Origin: Centropus unirufus
Taxonomy: Eukaryota; Chordata; Aves; Cuculiformes; Centropidae
NCBI GenBank assembly: GCA_013397695.1
Contig: VYZI01000003.1
Span: forward strand, 4,411,444 to 4,475,443
Direction: 5' to 3'
DNA length: 64,000 bases
The notes under the pieces were generated by a model that made no database searches, was not told where the DNA came from, and saw only the letters and a program-made list of their open reading frames with translations. The position numbers and the translations under genes are program-made. Positions 39,041 through 50,897 of this stretch are shown here, in pieces (within the stretch, counting starts at the first letter, position 1; each line of letters opens with the position of its first letter).

Positions 39041-40176
39041 TATATTGGTTTGTGATGCCAGGTTTTGGTAACATGGGGTCCTACAGGAGTGGATTCTGTG
39101 AGAAGATGCTAGAAGCTTCACCAATGTCCAATACAGCCAATGCCAGTCGATTCCAGAGTGGACCCACTCCTGGCCAAAGCTGAGCCAATCAGTGACTATG
39201 GTAGTGCCTCTGGGGTAACATATTTAGGAAGGGGCGAAAGTTTCTGTAGAAGCCAGGAGAGAGGAGTAAGAATATGTGAGAGAAACAATTCTGCACACAC
39301 CAAAATCAGGGAAGAAGGAGGGGGAGGAGGTGGTCCAGGCACTGGAGAAGATTCCCCTGCAGCTGTGGTGAAGACCTGTCCCCCTGTAGCCCATGGAGGC
39401 TATTGGCAGAGCAGATATCCACCTGCAACCTGTGGAGGACCCCATGCTAGAGCAGCAGCATGCCTGAAAGAGTCTGTGTCACCGCAGAGACTGCACTGGA
39501 GCAGGCTCCTGACAAGACCTGTGTACCCATGCAAAGAGGACCCCATGTTGGAGCAGGTTTTCTGGCAGGACTTGTGACCCCATAGGACACCCCCACGGAT
39601 GACCCACACTGGATTGATCTGTTCCTGAAGGAAAGCATCCCATGGTAGGGACTCATGCTTGAGCAGTTCATGAAGAACTGCAGCCCGTGGGAAGGTCTCA
39701 TGTTGGAGAAGTTCAAGGAGAACTGTCTGCCATGGGAAGAACAGCTGCACACTGGAGCTAGAGGTGTGAGGGTTCCTCTGCCTGTGTAAGAAGTAGCTGT
39801 AGCGACAACGTGTGATGAACTGGCCGCAACCCCCTTTCCCAGTTCATCGTGTTGCTCTTGGGATGGAGGTAGAGAATTCAGGAATAAAGTTAAGCCCAGG
39901 AAGAAGGGAGACTTGTAGGAGAAGGTGTTTTAAAATCTAATTTTTGTTTTCTCATTATCCCACTCTGATTTTTATTGATAATAAATTACTAATCCATAAT
40001 CTTTAATAATAAATTACCAAGTTGAATCTATTCAGACTGTGACAGTAATTGGTGCTTGATGCTCATGTCCTTATCATGATGCATGAGCTTTCTGTCTCTT
40101 TCTCTCCTGGCCAGTTGAGGAGGGGAATGATTGCTTGGCTTTGGTGGACACCTAGGATCGAGCCAGCATCCACACA
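39041..40176 (+). mobile_element. Long ERV LTR with internal degenerate repeats
   Basis: This segment matches a common avian ERV LTR of about 1.1 kb. Recognised landmarks are GGTTTTGGTAAC (39060-39071), a CCAAT word at 39185-39189 and an AACATATTTAGGA TATA-like box near 39218. A long middle section has repeated CATG..GAGCAG units at about 39443, 39544, 39654 and 39699 mixed with CTGCAGCCCGTGG words. AACGTGTGATGAACTGGCCG (39807-39826), an AATAAA signal at 39980-39985 and the terminal CCACACA at 40170-40176 follow. The 145-codon plus-strand frame and the two minus-strand frames of 101 and 116 codons come from these repeats and are not genes. Flanks ATAGTT and ATAACT are only a weak target-site candidate. 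No gag, pol or env is attached. Confidence 0.82.
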
Positions 40177-43100
40177 ATAACTTGAAGTGTTAATAAGAAA
40201 ATGACTTAATGATATATTTACTATAGGAGAAAATAAAAAGAAAAAGCAGACACAGTCTCTAAAAAAGAATACATGACTGCAAGTAGAAATTTTCTGAATT
40301 ATAGAATTTCAAATTATTATAGAAGTGATATGAATTAAGATACAAGGCTTTTGTGGGATGGACTTTATGTCACATATATACAAGCTTATTAATTCAGTAT
40401 GTACAAATTGATTAAAAATATGTCTCAGTCTATTACTATTGGTTTTGTTTAGATATAACATTGGAAATTGTCTTTGCAGCCTCTGCTGCAACAACTAATC
40501 AGGACGGAGTAAGGGCAGAGTTGGAACTTGATTAATCACTGCATCCAGGAGGCAGCTGGACAAAAGGAAAACTGAAACTGTGATTTTTCCCCACTCCTTC
40601 CCTCAAATTCCCATGCTGTGTTTGATGTTGCTGAGACAGCATTTGACATTGTTCAGAACTAGTAGCAAATTGCTAACCTCTGAGAGTAATGAGAGAACAG
40701 GGACAAAATCATGCCTTTGTGACAGAATAATATCTTTCCTTGGCTTTTCCTGAGGCAATACAGCTATACACTTTTTAAAGAGGACTAGAGAGAAAAAGGT
40801 ATTTCACCTCAGGAGTATAGAATGCTTTTTGGTTTTTTTTCAGCTCTTGCCTTTTTCTATTTTGTAGCAGATAAATTAGTTAAACCGTTCCTTAATATTT
40901 GAACGTACATAAAGCATTGATAAGTGTTGTACACGTTTTAATCAATTAGACCATCATTTATGGTATAATTATTGTCACTAATAGTGCTATAGTATTATAT
41001 AGCGTTGACTTGAAAGGATATTGATATAAAGCAAATAAATTAGATTTTTTTTTGCTTAAGACTTGCACAAATGTGGATATTCTTCCCATTTCATCATTAT
41101 GTCATATTAGCATCACAATGTTTTGCTTGCTTATATGTTGTTGTGTAATTAAGTCCTTAGAAATAATCAGTGAGCACTGCTTGCTAAGGTTTTCAGTTTT
41201 AAATTGTTGCAGGATAGAGTGATGTACCATGTCCCAACCTGTTGCTTCCTATAAGTAGAACTTCAATTATTTACAGCCATGAACTACTCTCCTTACTGAT
41301 TTTTCCTGTGGGCTTGTTTAAGCAGCACTGATACAAGAACCTGTGGCTAATTTGACTTATCTGCTTCAGACACAACTTATGACACAGCAGCAAAGTCATA
41401 TAAGCACTCATATTCAACAAGTCCCTCCTGCTACCTTTCACACTCACAGCTGGGTAGTGCCCCTTGCAGCTCCTAGTATCTCTTAGGAGGTTCATGCAAT
41501 AGGACACTGCCTTATAGTATACAGGATGAGAAAAGTAGGCTCACAACTCAAGAAATTCTTGAGCCATTTTGAAATAATTTTCTCAATTTAAGTGTGTCTA
41601 GGAAAAGTGAGCAGAATTTTCCATTGTTTGGCAGTTTCCTTTACTCTTCTTCCCTGTCACCTGAAATATTATCTAGTGCCATGGTTGTTGTTTCTTCTAG
41701 TTTATTCAGTGTTCAATATACAGTTAGCGAATAGAAGAAGCAGCTCTTTGTGGGACCATACTATCCTATATATCTCGAATGCATTGTGGTAGTTTCAGTA
41801 GACTAAGAAGATTTTATGTGTTAACAACTTACACCTTTCATCTTCATGTACAAGATGGGCACTACCAGACTTGAGAGCATGGATAATCCTAACACCTGAT
41901 GATCACTGGAAAAAGAGCTTCTAAAATAATTTGATTCCCTACCATCTTTACTTTATTGAAGACATCTGGGGCCATCCTCCAAATCTTCCCTTCCTTGCCA
42001 TCTTGAAGTTCATCAACAGAAGGTGGGAAAGAAGAGGGAGATGAGAGGAGCAGGAAATGATCTCTGGCACAAGTCCTGTAACTCTGAATCATCTGTTTAT
42101 GGTATACACTATTTGCTGAGGAAGTATTACAGCTACATTATTTAGAAAGAGTAAAATGCACTCCCTGTAGAAGTCTGTGAAGGCAAAGATGTGACTGTTT
42201 GAGCTAGCTTCCAGCCATACACCAAGGAACGCTACAGATCCCAATATGTTTCTCTGGATTCTGCTGTACTATGATGTTCTTTGTTGTTATAGGAAGTCAG
42301 CGGCAGAGGCTGCAGTCTATTAACTGAGAGACACTGCATTACATAGGAAAAACTCTCCTCCATACTTTCTGCTCTGTGAGAAAAGAGCAGGGAAGGGTGC
42401 TGGATGCCTACATAAGATATAGGACTACTTTCATAATACATGCCTGAAATCAGCTCAGGTCGTTGCCTTGTGCATCTTCTGACAATATACGACCTCTGTG
42501 ACTTGAATTGGATGGACACAGTGTAGTAGGAAGTCTATAATTTTCGTCTGTTTTCCTTAGCTAAAATAAGAAGAATTCTCTAGCCAAACATATTTGAATG
42601 TTGGTAAGTATAGTTCAAAAAAGCACAAGTGATGTAAAAAGGTTTGAATCAGCTTTTAATTTAACCAGAATGGTTCATTCATCTCTAACAGAAATCGCTT
42701 CAAGTACTGATTAATACAAAAGCCTAAGAGTGATACAATTTTAAGAAGCAAAGCACTATAGATTCATGTAGGCAAATATATTTTTTCTTCTTTTAGGACT
42801 TATGCTTATAACTTCAATTAATTCTAAGTACTCAAACCAAGTATCTTGTATAGGGACTTTTCCCTCATTACAATGGCTCTTGAACCTTTCTTTCTAATGT
42901 ATGACAGAGCAGTGCTTTTAGTATGCAGTTACAGTAAATGGAGACATGCATTTAGCATTTTAAGCCTCTAGCAGGTATTTCTTTTTACACAGCAACTCAC
43001 CAATTGAATATTAATATCATGCTTGTAATTCAGAAACATGTGGTGAATTTCCTTTGTCTGTAAATGTCTGTTTAATAAGTATTTAATATTCAGGAAAAGG

Positions 43101-44430
43101 GTTTGGATTCTACACCTACAGTTACCCTTAGAGTTTGAATGAATTATTAGCAAAGTGCAGTGGCATTCAACACCTTTACATCCATTTTTGAAGAATTTTG
43201 TAAGCTACTGCTATGAGATTTTCCATTATTTATAATCAGCATTATATTTCAACACAGTAAAACAGCCCATAGCTCATACATTTAAATGATTCTCCTATTG
43301 AAACCTAAATTGTGTTAAAGGAAAAAAAACAAACAAAACAGTTCTTGTTTTGCACTAGAATTACTGAATATCCCTCAGTATTTCTTCATGAAATTTTTGC
43401 AGTTGAACACTTTTTCTATTTACTTTCTTTAAATCAAACCCCCTTTCTTACAAATATATTAAATTCAGTCATAGATTGTATTAGCAATTAAATAATTCTT
43501 GAAAGCTGGGCCACACGTACAGTTCTGTGGTTGTATATTCTCTCTTGTCCATTCATCTTCTCTCCTTTCATAAAATTGTAAATGAAATTAGAGGGTAATA
43601 TTTTCACTGCTTCAGATCAGAAGAGATGCAGAGTAATTTGTAACTATACTTATTAAAAATTTCTTCTCTATTTAAATAATTACTTCCAATAGTTTTGGCT
43701 AGATTTGCCTTTTAGTCAAAGGCAATGGCTTTCCAGCACTAAGAATGCAATTGTTATAGTCCCTAATCTCTCCCTAACGAAGTATATTCCTTTCAGCCTG
43801 ATTCTTCTGAAACTGAGCATCTTCCTTCTTCTTCCTCCTGTTCCCCTTTGCCTTTATTGTAGTATCTTTCTTTCTTACCTTGTGCATCTAGTACGTATAT
43901 GAGTATATAAATCATATGCTCATCTTCATTAAAAAAAAAAGATGAAAAAAAGGAAAAGAGCAGTAGGAGAAATATCATAGCAGTTTTCTTGGTGGTAATT
44001 CTTTCTGTTACATAAATCATCCTCTGCTTCATACTTCTGGTCCATCACAGCAAAAAACATCACAGAGTTACTTAAATATTTTCCATCCTCTATTTGTAGG
44101 ACCTGTTGTACAGTTACATTTCATTGTTGGATGCCTATAGGCATTTTGGTGATGAGGTTTAGAAGGGAAGTACCACATCAAATTTGCTGTGCTGGGTTTG
44201 TTTTCATTAAAGCTCACTTAGTAGAAGCCATAATTAAATGACTACTCAATCAATCAAAAGTACCCTTAGGCATAGTAAAGAAAGAATAAAGGTGAATCCA
44301 ATAACTTGTACTATATTTTAACTCTGAACATAGCTTGCCTGTGCAAGTACTAGTTAACTTCAAAATGAGCATGTTTTTCTGACAGAATTATTAGAGATGT
44401 ATGTTAAAAAGAGTTTGTTATACAGAAGAA
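40177..44430. other. AT-rich unique DNA, no gene seen
   Basis: About 4.2 kb without recognised transposon or gene. Minus-strand open frames of 60-95 codons (for example 42232-42519) lack motifs. A pyrimidine-rich tract lies near 43800-43870 and an A-rich tract near 43930-43960. Confidence 0.6.
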
Positions 44431-44812
44431 GGGATTGAGTGTACCCTCAGTAAGCCTGCAGATGTCACTAAGGTCGAAGGAAGTGTTGATCTGCTTGAGG
44501 GTAGGAAGGTTTTACAGAGGGATCTGGACAGGCTGGATCAATGGGCTGAGGCCAATGGTATGAGGTTCAACAAGGCCAAGTGCCTGGTCCTGCACTTAGG
44601 TCACAAAATCCTCATGCAACACTACAGGCTTGGGGAAGAGTGGTTGGAAATCTGCTTCACAGTGAAGGTCTTGAAGGGGATTGTTCGACAGTTGGCTGAA
44701 TATGAGCCAGCAATCTGCCCAGGTGGCCAAGAAGGCCAACAGCATCTGGGATCATATCAGAAACAGTGTGGTCAGCAGGACCAGGGAAATCATCCTTCCC
44801 GTGAATTGTCAC
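44431..44812 (+). mobile_element. CR1 LINE, left part of a split copy
   Basis: The frame reads ECTLSKPADVTK at the position of the catalytic box (expected FADD, here PADV), then MRFNKAKCLVLHLGHK (44559-44606) and a segment matching the EYEPAICPGGQEGQ shadow of the CR1 AKKAN region. CR1 similarity runs to about 44812, at the point encoding REIILP, and then stops. It resumes at the next consensus position at 45876 in the same orientation. This is the left half of one CR1 interrupted by about 1.06 kb. Confidence 0.9.
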
Positions 44813-45875
44813 TTTAAACAGGTGAGATTCTGACAGGCAGCTAAGGAGACCCTCCAAATCGAGTCATGGGATTAGAAATCAAAGACTTGGTTGATGTTTT
44901 ATAACAAGGGATTATGTGTGTGCCTATACGTGTTTTTGCCACAAGTCAGAATCCAGTCACCTGTGAGTTTCTCCTTAGAGACTGGTATGTGTAAGCTGTG
45001 GCGCAAATAGGACAGTCAGTAGCCTTGTAGCAAAGCCCATCAGAAAGACAATTTTGTAATGCTGGAGGCAGTAAATAACTTCATTAAAGTGACAGATTAA
45101 AAGAATTTCAGATATTGCCATCGAAAAATGCACTGCTGCATTAGATCTTAAACACTTATAACTGGTTAACAGTTATTTACAAAGCAAGTAAAAGTAAAGA
45201 ACTCGACTTAGTAGCTATTTGCCTGGGGAAGCATCTGACAGAGTCAGAGTTGTAATTCTTACAAAGACATTTCTTTTTGGTGGAGGCAGGGAGGCCCAGG
45301 CCTGTCAACCCACCCATCATGGAAGTTGATAATTTTTTTCTCCCCCAAAGAAAGGGATTTCAGGTATCGATTTTATACTGTCTGAAAACACTCTTGGCAG
45401 TCTTGGTGGGGTGTGGCTTATTCAATTATTCTGTATTGATTCGATCTTGGCAAAGCCGCCTGTGTCGTCAGAAGCAATGATTTGGTGTTTTGCTACACCT
45501 ATGGAGTCTCTTGATGGGGTGTGATTTATCATTGATTGGTTCTTGGTTAAGCCACTTGTGTCAAGACAATAGAGGATTCACCTTTCACCACGCATCAGGA
45601 AGGGGAAGTTCTGTACCATGCTTCTGGGGGTGTCTGTGTTCTAATCATAAAAAACATCAGGCTATGAGACCACTGCCACATCCCTGATGTCATTTAGCTG
45701 GTATGGATGTTACAACACCGCCCAAAATTCTATTTTAACAGATGTAGTTGTCCATTAATGACCACTCCCTCTGCCAGCAGCTTCTTTTTGCAAAAAAGCA
45801 AGCTTGTTTTTTAGGACAAGGTAACCTTTGCCAGTTTCAGTGCCACAGGGCTTAGCCACACCACACTACAGTGCT
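44813..45875. mobile_element. Segment of about 1.06 kb inserted within a CR1, possibly an LTR
   Basis: The two flanks are consecutive parts of one CR1, so this block arrived later. It contains an imperfect direct repeat of about 60 bp: GGGGTGTGGCTTAT (45409-45422) to GCCTGTGTC (about 45463) and GGGGTGTGATTTAT (45517-45530) to CACTTGTGTC (about 45562). Each copy holds an ATTGATT..TTGG motif and an AAGCC word. Direct repeats of this size are typical of the upstream control region of retroviral LTRs, so an ERV LTR is the best guess, but I recognise no family and see no clean target duplication. A short open frame (45277-45480) is not supported as coding. Confidence 0.45.
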
Positions 45876-46130
45876 ACATGCTATCAGCACTGGTGAGGAG
45901 GCACTTGGAATACCGTGTTAAGTTTTGGGGCCCTTGTTACAAGAAGGACGTTGAGGCACCAGAGCAAGTCCGAAAAAGGGCAATAAAGCTGGTGAAGGTT
46001 CTAGAGGACAAGTCTTATGAGTAGTGGTTGAGGGAACTGGGACTGTTCAGTCCAGAGGAAAGGAATCTGAGGGGAGACCTTATCACTATCTGAAACTACC
46101 TAAAAGGAGGTTGTAATGAGGTAGGTGTTA
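45876..46130 (+). mobile_element. CR1 LINE, right part of the split copy
   Basis: CR1 resumes with CACTGGTGAGGAGGCACTTGG at about 45888-45908 (minor changes from consensus). It encodes a degraded RRHLEY..FWGPCYKKDVE stretch and ends with the GELGLFS-type region and CTACCTAAAAGGAGG (46100-46114). A TAG stop at 46022-46024 and frameshifts break it. It is truncated at about 46130 before the CR1 3' end, so the copy has also lost its tail. Confidence 0.9.
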
Positions 46131-46529
46131 TCAGAAGGTTTGGCACAGCTAATTTTTGAGCTAATGATTCTAATTCCTTAATTTACAATTATGTCTCATG
46201 TTTTTATATTCTTAGCTCATAGTTTGTTCTCAATAAGCTACTAGGCTCAAAGAAAAAAATGAGGACTTCAGGGATACCATGCCCTCTGCATGAAAGCTTC
46301 TATAGGGTGTTGTCCTGTAGGGAGGTATTATTACATCTTTTCCTGGTATTGAGCTGTGCCAGTTTCAGATCAGATTGGTTTTTATTTTTCTCATCTTTCT
46401 CTGAAACAAACAACGTAGAATTTTGTTTCATATGTGAAACTTGCTATATCTCACCATGGGTTTTTTTCACCTAAAATTGCACTTCTGTAATCTCTATAAG
46501 ACCACTAAGGACACCAAACTAAGTAAAAA
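46131..46529. other. Short block, no gene seen
   Basis: This AT-rich sequence lies between the CR1 and an LTR fragment. It may be part of the adjacent ERV-like element, since 46380-46529 precedes the recognised repeat section without a clear border. Confidence 0.45.
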
Positions 46530-46690
46530 CGTATTATTTGTCTCTGCCACTCCTGCCTCCTCGTGCTTTTCTCCTGCTGCAGCTTGGGCTTTCCATGGGC
46601 CACAGCTTCCTTCAGGACATATACACCTGCTCCAGCATGGGGTCTTTCATGAGTTGTAGGGGAATATCTGTACCCTGGAGCACAGTTGCG
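46530..46690 (-). mobile_element. Fragment of repeat-rich ERV LTR or leader
   Basis: The + strand shows CTTGGGCTTTCCATGGGC, then CACAGCTTCCTTCAGGACAT and CCTGCTCCAGCATGGGGTC. These are the complement of the repeated units seen in the LTR at 39041-40176 (GAGCAG and CATGG words). It runs on the minus strand and fades near 46690 after CCTGGAGCACA. Only a piece of the middle section survives; no TATA box or LTR end is included. Confidence 0.6.
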
Positions 46691-47699
46691 AATTTCATGA
46701 TTCGGTAAAAATCAGATGGCCAAAAAGGCAAGCAAGCATTGAAATATTCCTTTATAGGCTTCAAAGTACTTCATATCGTCCATGGGAAAACACCGGGGGT
46801 CATGATTTAGACTGTAGGCTGTCAGGCCTGCATATGAGAATTGTACTGGATTTAAGCCCTCTGATCAGTGCAAATTATCATCAGGAATACAGAAACCACA
46901 AAAGAACAAAGACAGAATAACTCTCCCTCACACACAGGAGAAAAATGTTGTTAAAATGTATCCCCTTGACCCAGGTAGCACAGAGTAGACCCCTCCATGC
47001 TGCTCAGTGGCACTGGTCTTTCTGAGCACTGTGGCTGCAGTTTGCTGGGCCATATGGGAACAGGTAGATGCTGGAGGTCACTGGATACAGAATCTCTGAC
47101 AGTGGGAGATGCTCTACTCCACTTGCATCAGTGGGCAACCTGGCAGTAATGTTGGAACAGGAACATGCTGATTAGCATATGAGGAACAGATTAATATGGA
47201 GAGCAGAAAATTTCATTTGGAGCAGAAATGCATACTCAACTTCAGGTGTCTCCCTTCGGGAAAAAAAATGCTGAAATCAGGAACAAAAGCTAAGTATGAG
47301 AATGGGGATGAATACGGGGAGAATGGTCTGGGTGCCTTCCCCCTTCTTTTCTCTCCCACTCACCCCTTGCCATGGGCTGAGTAGAAGGCCTTCAACAGAA
47401 AAGAATGCATCAATGGCACCTAAAGAGGAGGATGAGGTGTCTGGGAGCAGGCCCAGTTAATTCCTTTGACTGGTAAGTCTCTTGCAAGGATAAGAGCCTA
47501 ATTATTTTCTAAGAAGATGGACGGCAGCTTCTGCTCTGATAACTCGACCTATGGATGACCTGTGCTCATCATTGCAATATCATTATAATACTAAAGCACA
47601 CATCCACACCTAAGACTACCTGCTTCCTCCCTGCCTCTGAGACAAACCATTCCCTGGGCCACACCTACTGGGCTTGTGCAGTTGAGTTTTGGCACACAA
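46691..47699. other. Mixed-composition block, no gene seen
   Basis: This sequence is somewhat richer in G+C than the window average. It has no open frame above 62 codons and no recognised family. It lies between two ERV-like pieces and may include degraded internal ERV sequence, but nothing in it proves this. Confidence 0.4.
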
Positions 47700-48360
47700 A
47701 TTTAGAATTGTTTCTCCACTAATGAGCAATTAATATAGTGATCACATTCACTCAAGGTAACTATAAAAAGTGTAGAACAAAGAAAAGTTTTGAGGGTGGG
47801 GGGGTGCAAAGAAAGCAAAACTGTCACCAAAGCTCTAGGGATCAGCTTATGTGATGAACCCCCCACCCTGATGCCAGCATTTATCAGGGAAGAAGGTGAA
47901 GGAGAAAATATGACCAAACCGTTGGGGATCAGCCAACAGCTGGATACCATCCCCCTTGCCCCCATCCTGGATGCCTCTGGGGTAAGCAATTGTGTTATCT
48001 ATGCTAAATATACATGTCAACATCAAGCTAATTAATATCAAGCTGCTTATTAGTATCTCTCTCTGTCCTTTAAGCTTTCCTATGTGTTATCTTTACTTGT
48101 GTCTGGTTGCTATTGCTATGCGGGTGACATTACTCGTCATGTGCTTGTCACGTTCAGGTGTCAGGTCTCTCACCTCTCTTCAGGCGTCATTGGGTTACTC
48201 AATGTATTTTCACAAATGCTACCTTCTCCGAAGCTACTAACAAACCTTATTAAATCACGAGCTGTTATTCTTAATGAAATAGATTTGTTTGTACAAGTCT
48301 CTGCAGCCTCTCATAACTGCTTAAGGGGGTTTAGATGGGAGTCTCTAACGGGATAGAGCA
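47700..48360 (+). mobile_element. LTR-like block with TATA box and splice-donor-like site
   Basis: TATAAAAAG at 47762-47770 is a strong core promoter. Downstream there is a diverged internal duplication: GGGATCAGC at about 47838 followed by a CCCCACCCTGATGCC word, and GGGATCAGC at about 47927 followed by CCCCCATCCTGGATGCC. GGGGTAAGC at 47980-47987 resembles a splice donor. A promoter followed by a donor about 220 bases later fits an ERV LTR plus leader. The ends of the element are not defined. Short overlapping frames (up to 95 codons, both strands) are not convincing proteins. Identity is inferred, not matched to a named family. Confidence 0.45.
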
Positions 48361-50429
48361 AGTGGAGTATCATTATTATTTATCCTTGCATCATTGCTCT
48401 CATTAACTATTGTGTATGTAGCAAGCTAGATAATACTGTATTAATTATCTTTGCATGATTGTTTAATTATTTTGACAAGCTGGATATCTTACCCTTGTAA
48501 GATTGTCAGGTTGGAGGACTCTGGCCAGCAGACTGTGTGATACATTTATTTTTGCTCTTGTGATACTGCAAGTAAAAGACTCAAACATATTGGTAAACTC
48601 TCCCTTGGGGTCTCTCATATATAAATTTTCAAATTTACCCACTCTTGATACTCATTATATTGCCCCTCAATGGGTGACATGCCCTTCCCACCCCAAGAAG
48701 GATGTTGCAGAAGATATTCCCCTGGAACACCTTTCCATAACAGAAAGAGAAGGAATACACTAATTTCAACATTTACAACAGCCTTGAGTCTGAAAAGAAC
48801 CACGGGCTGGTCTGGGGCCTAAGGCAAATTTGGATTATATTGTTGGAATATGGCTAAACGGATCCATGATCTGAGCAGTAATTAAAGATATAAAATGAAA
48901 ATAAAAATGCCAAAAGTAATAATGGGAAAGGAAAATGTGCCTGCTTATACTGGAAAGAAAGATCTGAAAGACAAATCACAATTGTCTATTAAAACCAAAC
49001 TGGAAAAATCTATAGGAAATAGCAAGAGTCAAGATGACGCACTGAAATAGTGACAGAGAGGTTGAATCAAAAAGTCTTCCCCATCTTTAATATCTCTCCT
49101 TTCATCACTCCTTGGTAGTGGTTTTGCTATATTTTGCCCTATTGTTTTAAATTTATGTTTTTCTCCTTCTTATTCACCAACTACAACCTATAAAGCACAG
49201 ATGTACTACTCTCAGTACGTAAATATAAGCAAGCAAATAGGTTTTTTCACAGAATTAGAACTTAGATCTCTAACTTGAAGCATTAACTGAGAACAAGAGT
49301 AAGGGACTGTCTGCATAAAGAAAACTGTTTAGATAATTGGAATATTAACTGGAAATCATGCAATTTGTTTAATCCAGGTTGCATTCTTGTAGGTTTCTCA
49401 AAAAAGAGTGGCTATAAAAGTGGAAATTTACAAGAAGCTGTTGTCACCTCTAATTGGTTACTGGATAGTTTATTTCAAGAAATGTTTCTTGTGCATTTTT
49501 TTTCCTTTTAAAATGATTCCCTGTTAACAAAATAAGTGTAATTCTGTTAGTTTTGAGATAATTCCCACATCACAGCCTTATGACTAGCTTCTCTCTTATT
49601 ACAAGTCTGCCAATTTTTAAAACAGTCTTTTCATTAATAATACTGCCTACTATGAGCTGCCAAAACCAATTTAAGATGTGATATGAAAAATTTGGCATTA
49701 TGTAGGTGTTCAGTAAGAGCCTCTAGTGTAAGATTTTTATGTATCCTCCAGTGGGTTTGTCTGGAAGGAACTCTGTGTATTCTCACTGCATATTATCTGG
49801 TAAAATAAAATTGTTATTTTTCATCATTCAAATATGCACATTTATGGAGTCAAAGACATACATTTAGTATTTTTAATCCTTTTTTTATAGATGCTGTTCA
49901 CTTGCAAAGAGTCATTAACTTGATTTTAGTGCCAACACCAGAAAAAATAATATTTTTTTATTCTTATTGAGCCTTTGCCAGTATACCTTTTCATCAAAAG
50001 GTGATTCACATTGCTATTTTCCTAGCCTACATGTGCCTCTGTTTTTTATCCCTTTCCTCTTTTCCTGGCTGAAATTGCCATATACTTCTGTCTGATTCTG
50101 TGTTCTCTCTGATGCCAGCTCAGTGCTCCACACCAACTTACCTCTTTTTTATTGCTGGATGTCTTTCCTGATGAGTCACCCCAGCCGTATGACTTATTTG
50201 CTAACTCTTCCTCTCTCTTCTCTAAAATTAGATGATGAGCTCTTCATTTCACGGGCCATGTTTTTTTATTTGTCCCATAAAACTTACATGGCATTTATGG
50301 TAGCAATGTAAATTAATAATAATAAACATTTTATACTCTACTGATATACCTTTAGGTATCTGAATCGTGAAATATTGCCTTCAATCTACGCAGATGTCAG
50401 TGTATATTTGTATCAGGGCATACAATGCA
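48361..50429. other. AT-rich DNA with a diverged tandem segment, no gene seen
   Basis: At about 48380-48490 two units of roughly 55-60 bp resemble each other (TTATCCTTGCATCATTG against TTATCTTTGCATGATTG, each followed by AAGCT(A/G)GATA). The rest is AT-rich without recognised genes. An 86-codon frame at 48503-48763 shows no domain. Confidence 0.5.
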
Positions 50430-50830
50430 CTGGGTTTTCCTGGGACTTGGGATTGGACAGAGCTCTCCTGGGGCAACCAGGCTCTGCACAGCTGCCACAG
50501 GCAGGGGCGGGGCAGAGCCAAGGGCATCCAGGGCAGCTCCAGCCCTGGACATTGGGTACATCCCTGGGGTAGAGATTGGTGAAGGCTGAGCTGGGACTTT
50601 GGTCCGCAGGTGGGCCTGGCTTTATGGGGCCCGTGTTGGGCCAGGTAGGGCTGTAGTGGGCTGGAAACCAGCCCTGGTGTGGCATCACTGGGACAGGAGC
50701 TGATGGTACTGGGGTTTGGAATGGGGTTCTGGGTCCAGGTCTAGCTCAGGGTAAACCTCAGGAAAGCAGGGCAAAGGAGAGTCAGGGCTGTCAGTTGTGG
50801 GAGTCAGCAGCTGGACTGAGGACTCAGAGA
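50430..50830. other. G+C-rich island of unknown origin
   Basis: This block is abruptly richer in G+C than both flanks. On the minus strand it keeps two open frames, 50413-50688 (91 codons, rich in Pro, Gly and Ser) and 50685-51011 (108 codons, ending SPLPCFPEVYPELDLDPEPH before its last residues). They lie in two different frames and nearly abut. No domain was recognised. It could be a decayed processed pseudogene, ERV coding remnant or other insert. There is no poly-A tail at the low-coordinate side, which would be expected for a processed gene on the minus strand. Confidence 0.4.
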
Positions 50831-50897
50831 TGAGAATGATGGACATTGACCTTGGACAGATAGTCTTGTATCTGTAACGAGGTTGGAAAGTCCTGAA

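Noticed and set aside
39140..39577. 145-codon plus-strand frame and overlapping 101- and 116-codon minus-strand frames at 39400-39752
   Set aside because: They arise from the repeated units of an ERV LTR; no domain is present on either strand.
43793..44032. 79-codon minus-strand frame with Lys/Glu and Phe runs
   Set aside because: It follows low-complexity pyrimidine and A-rich tracts and has no domain.
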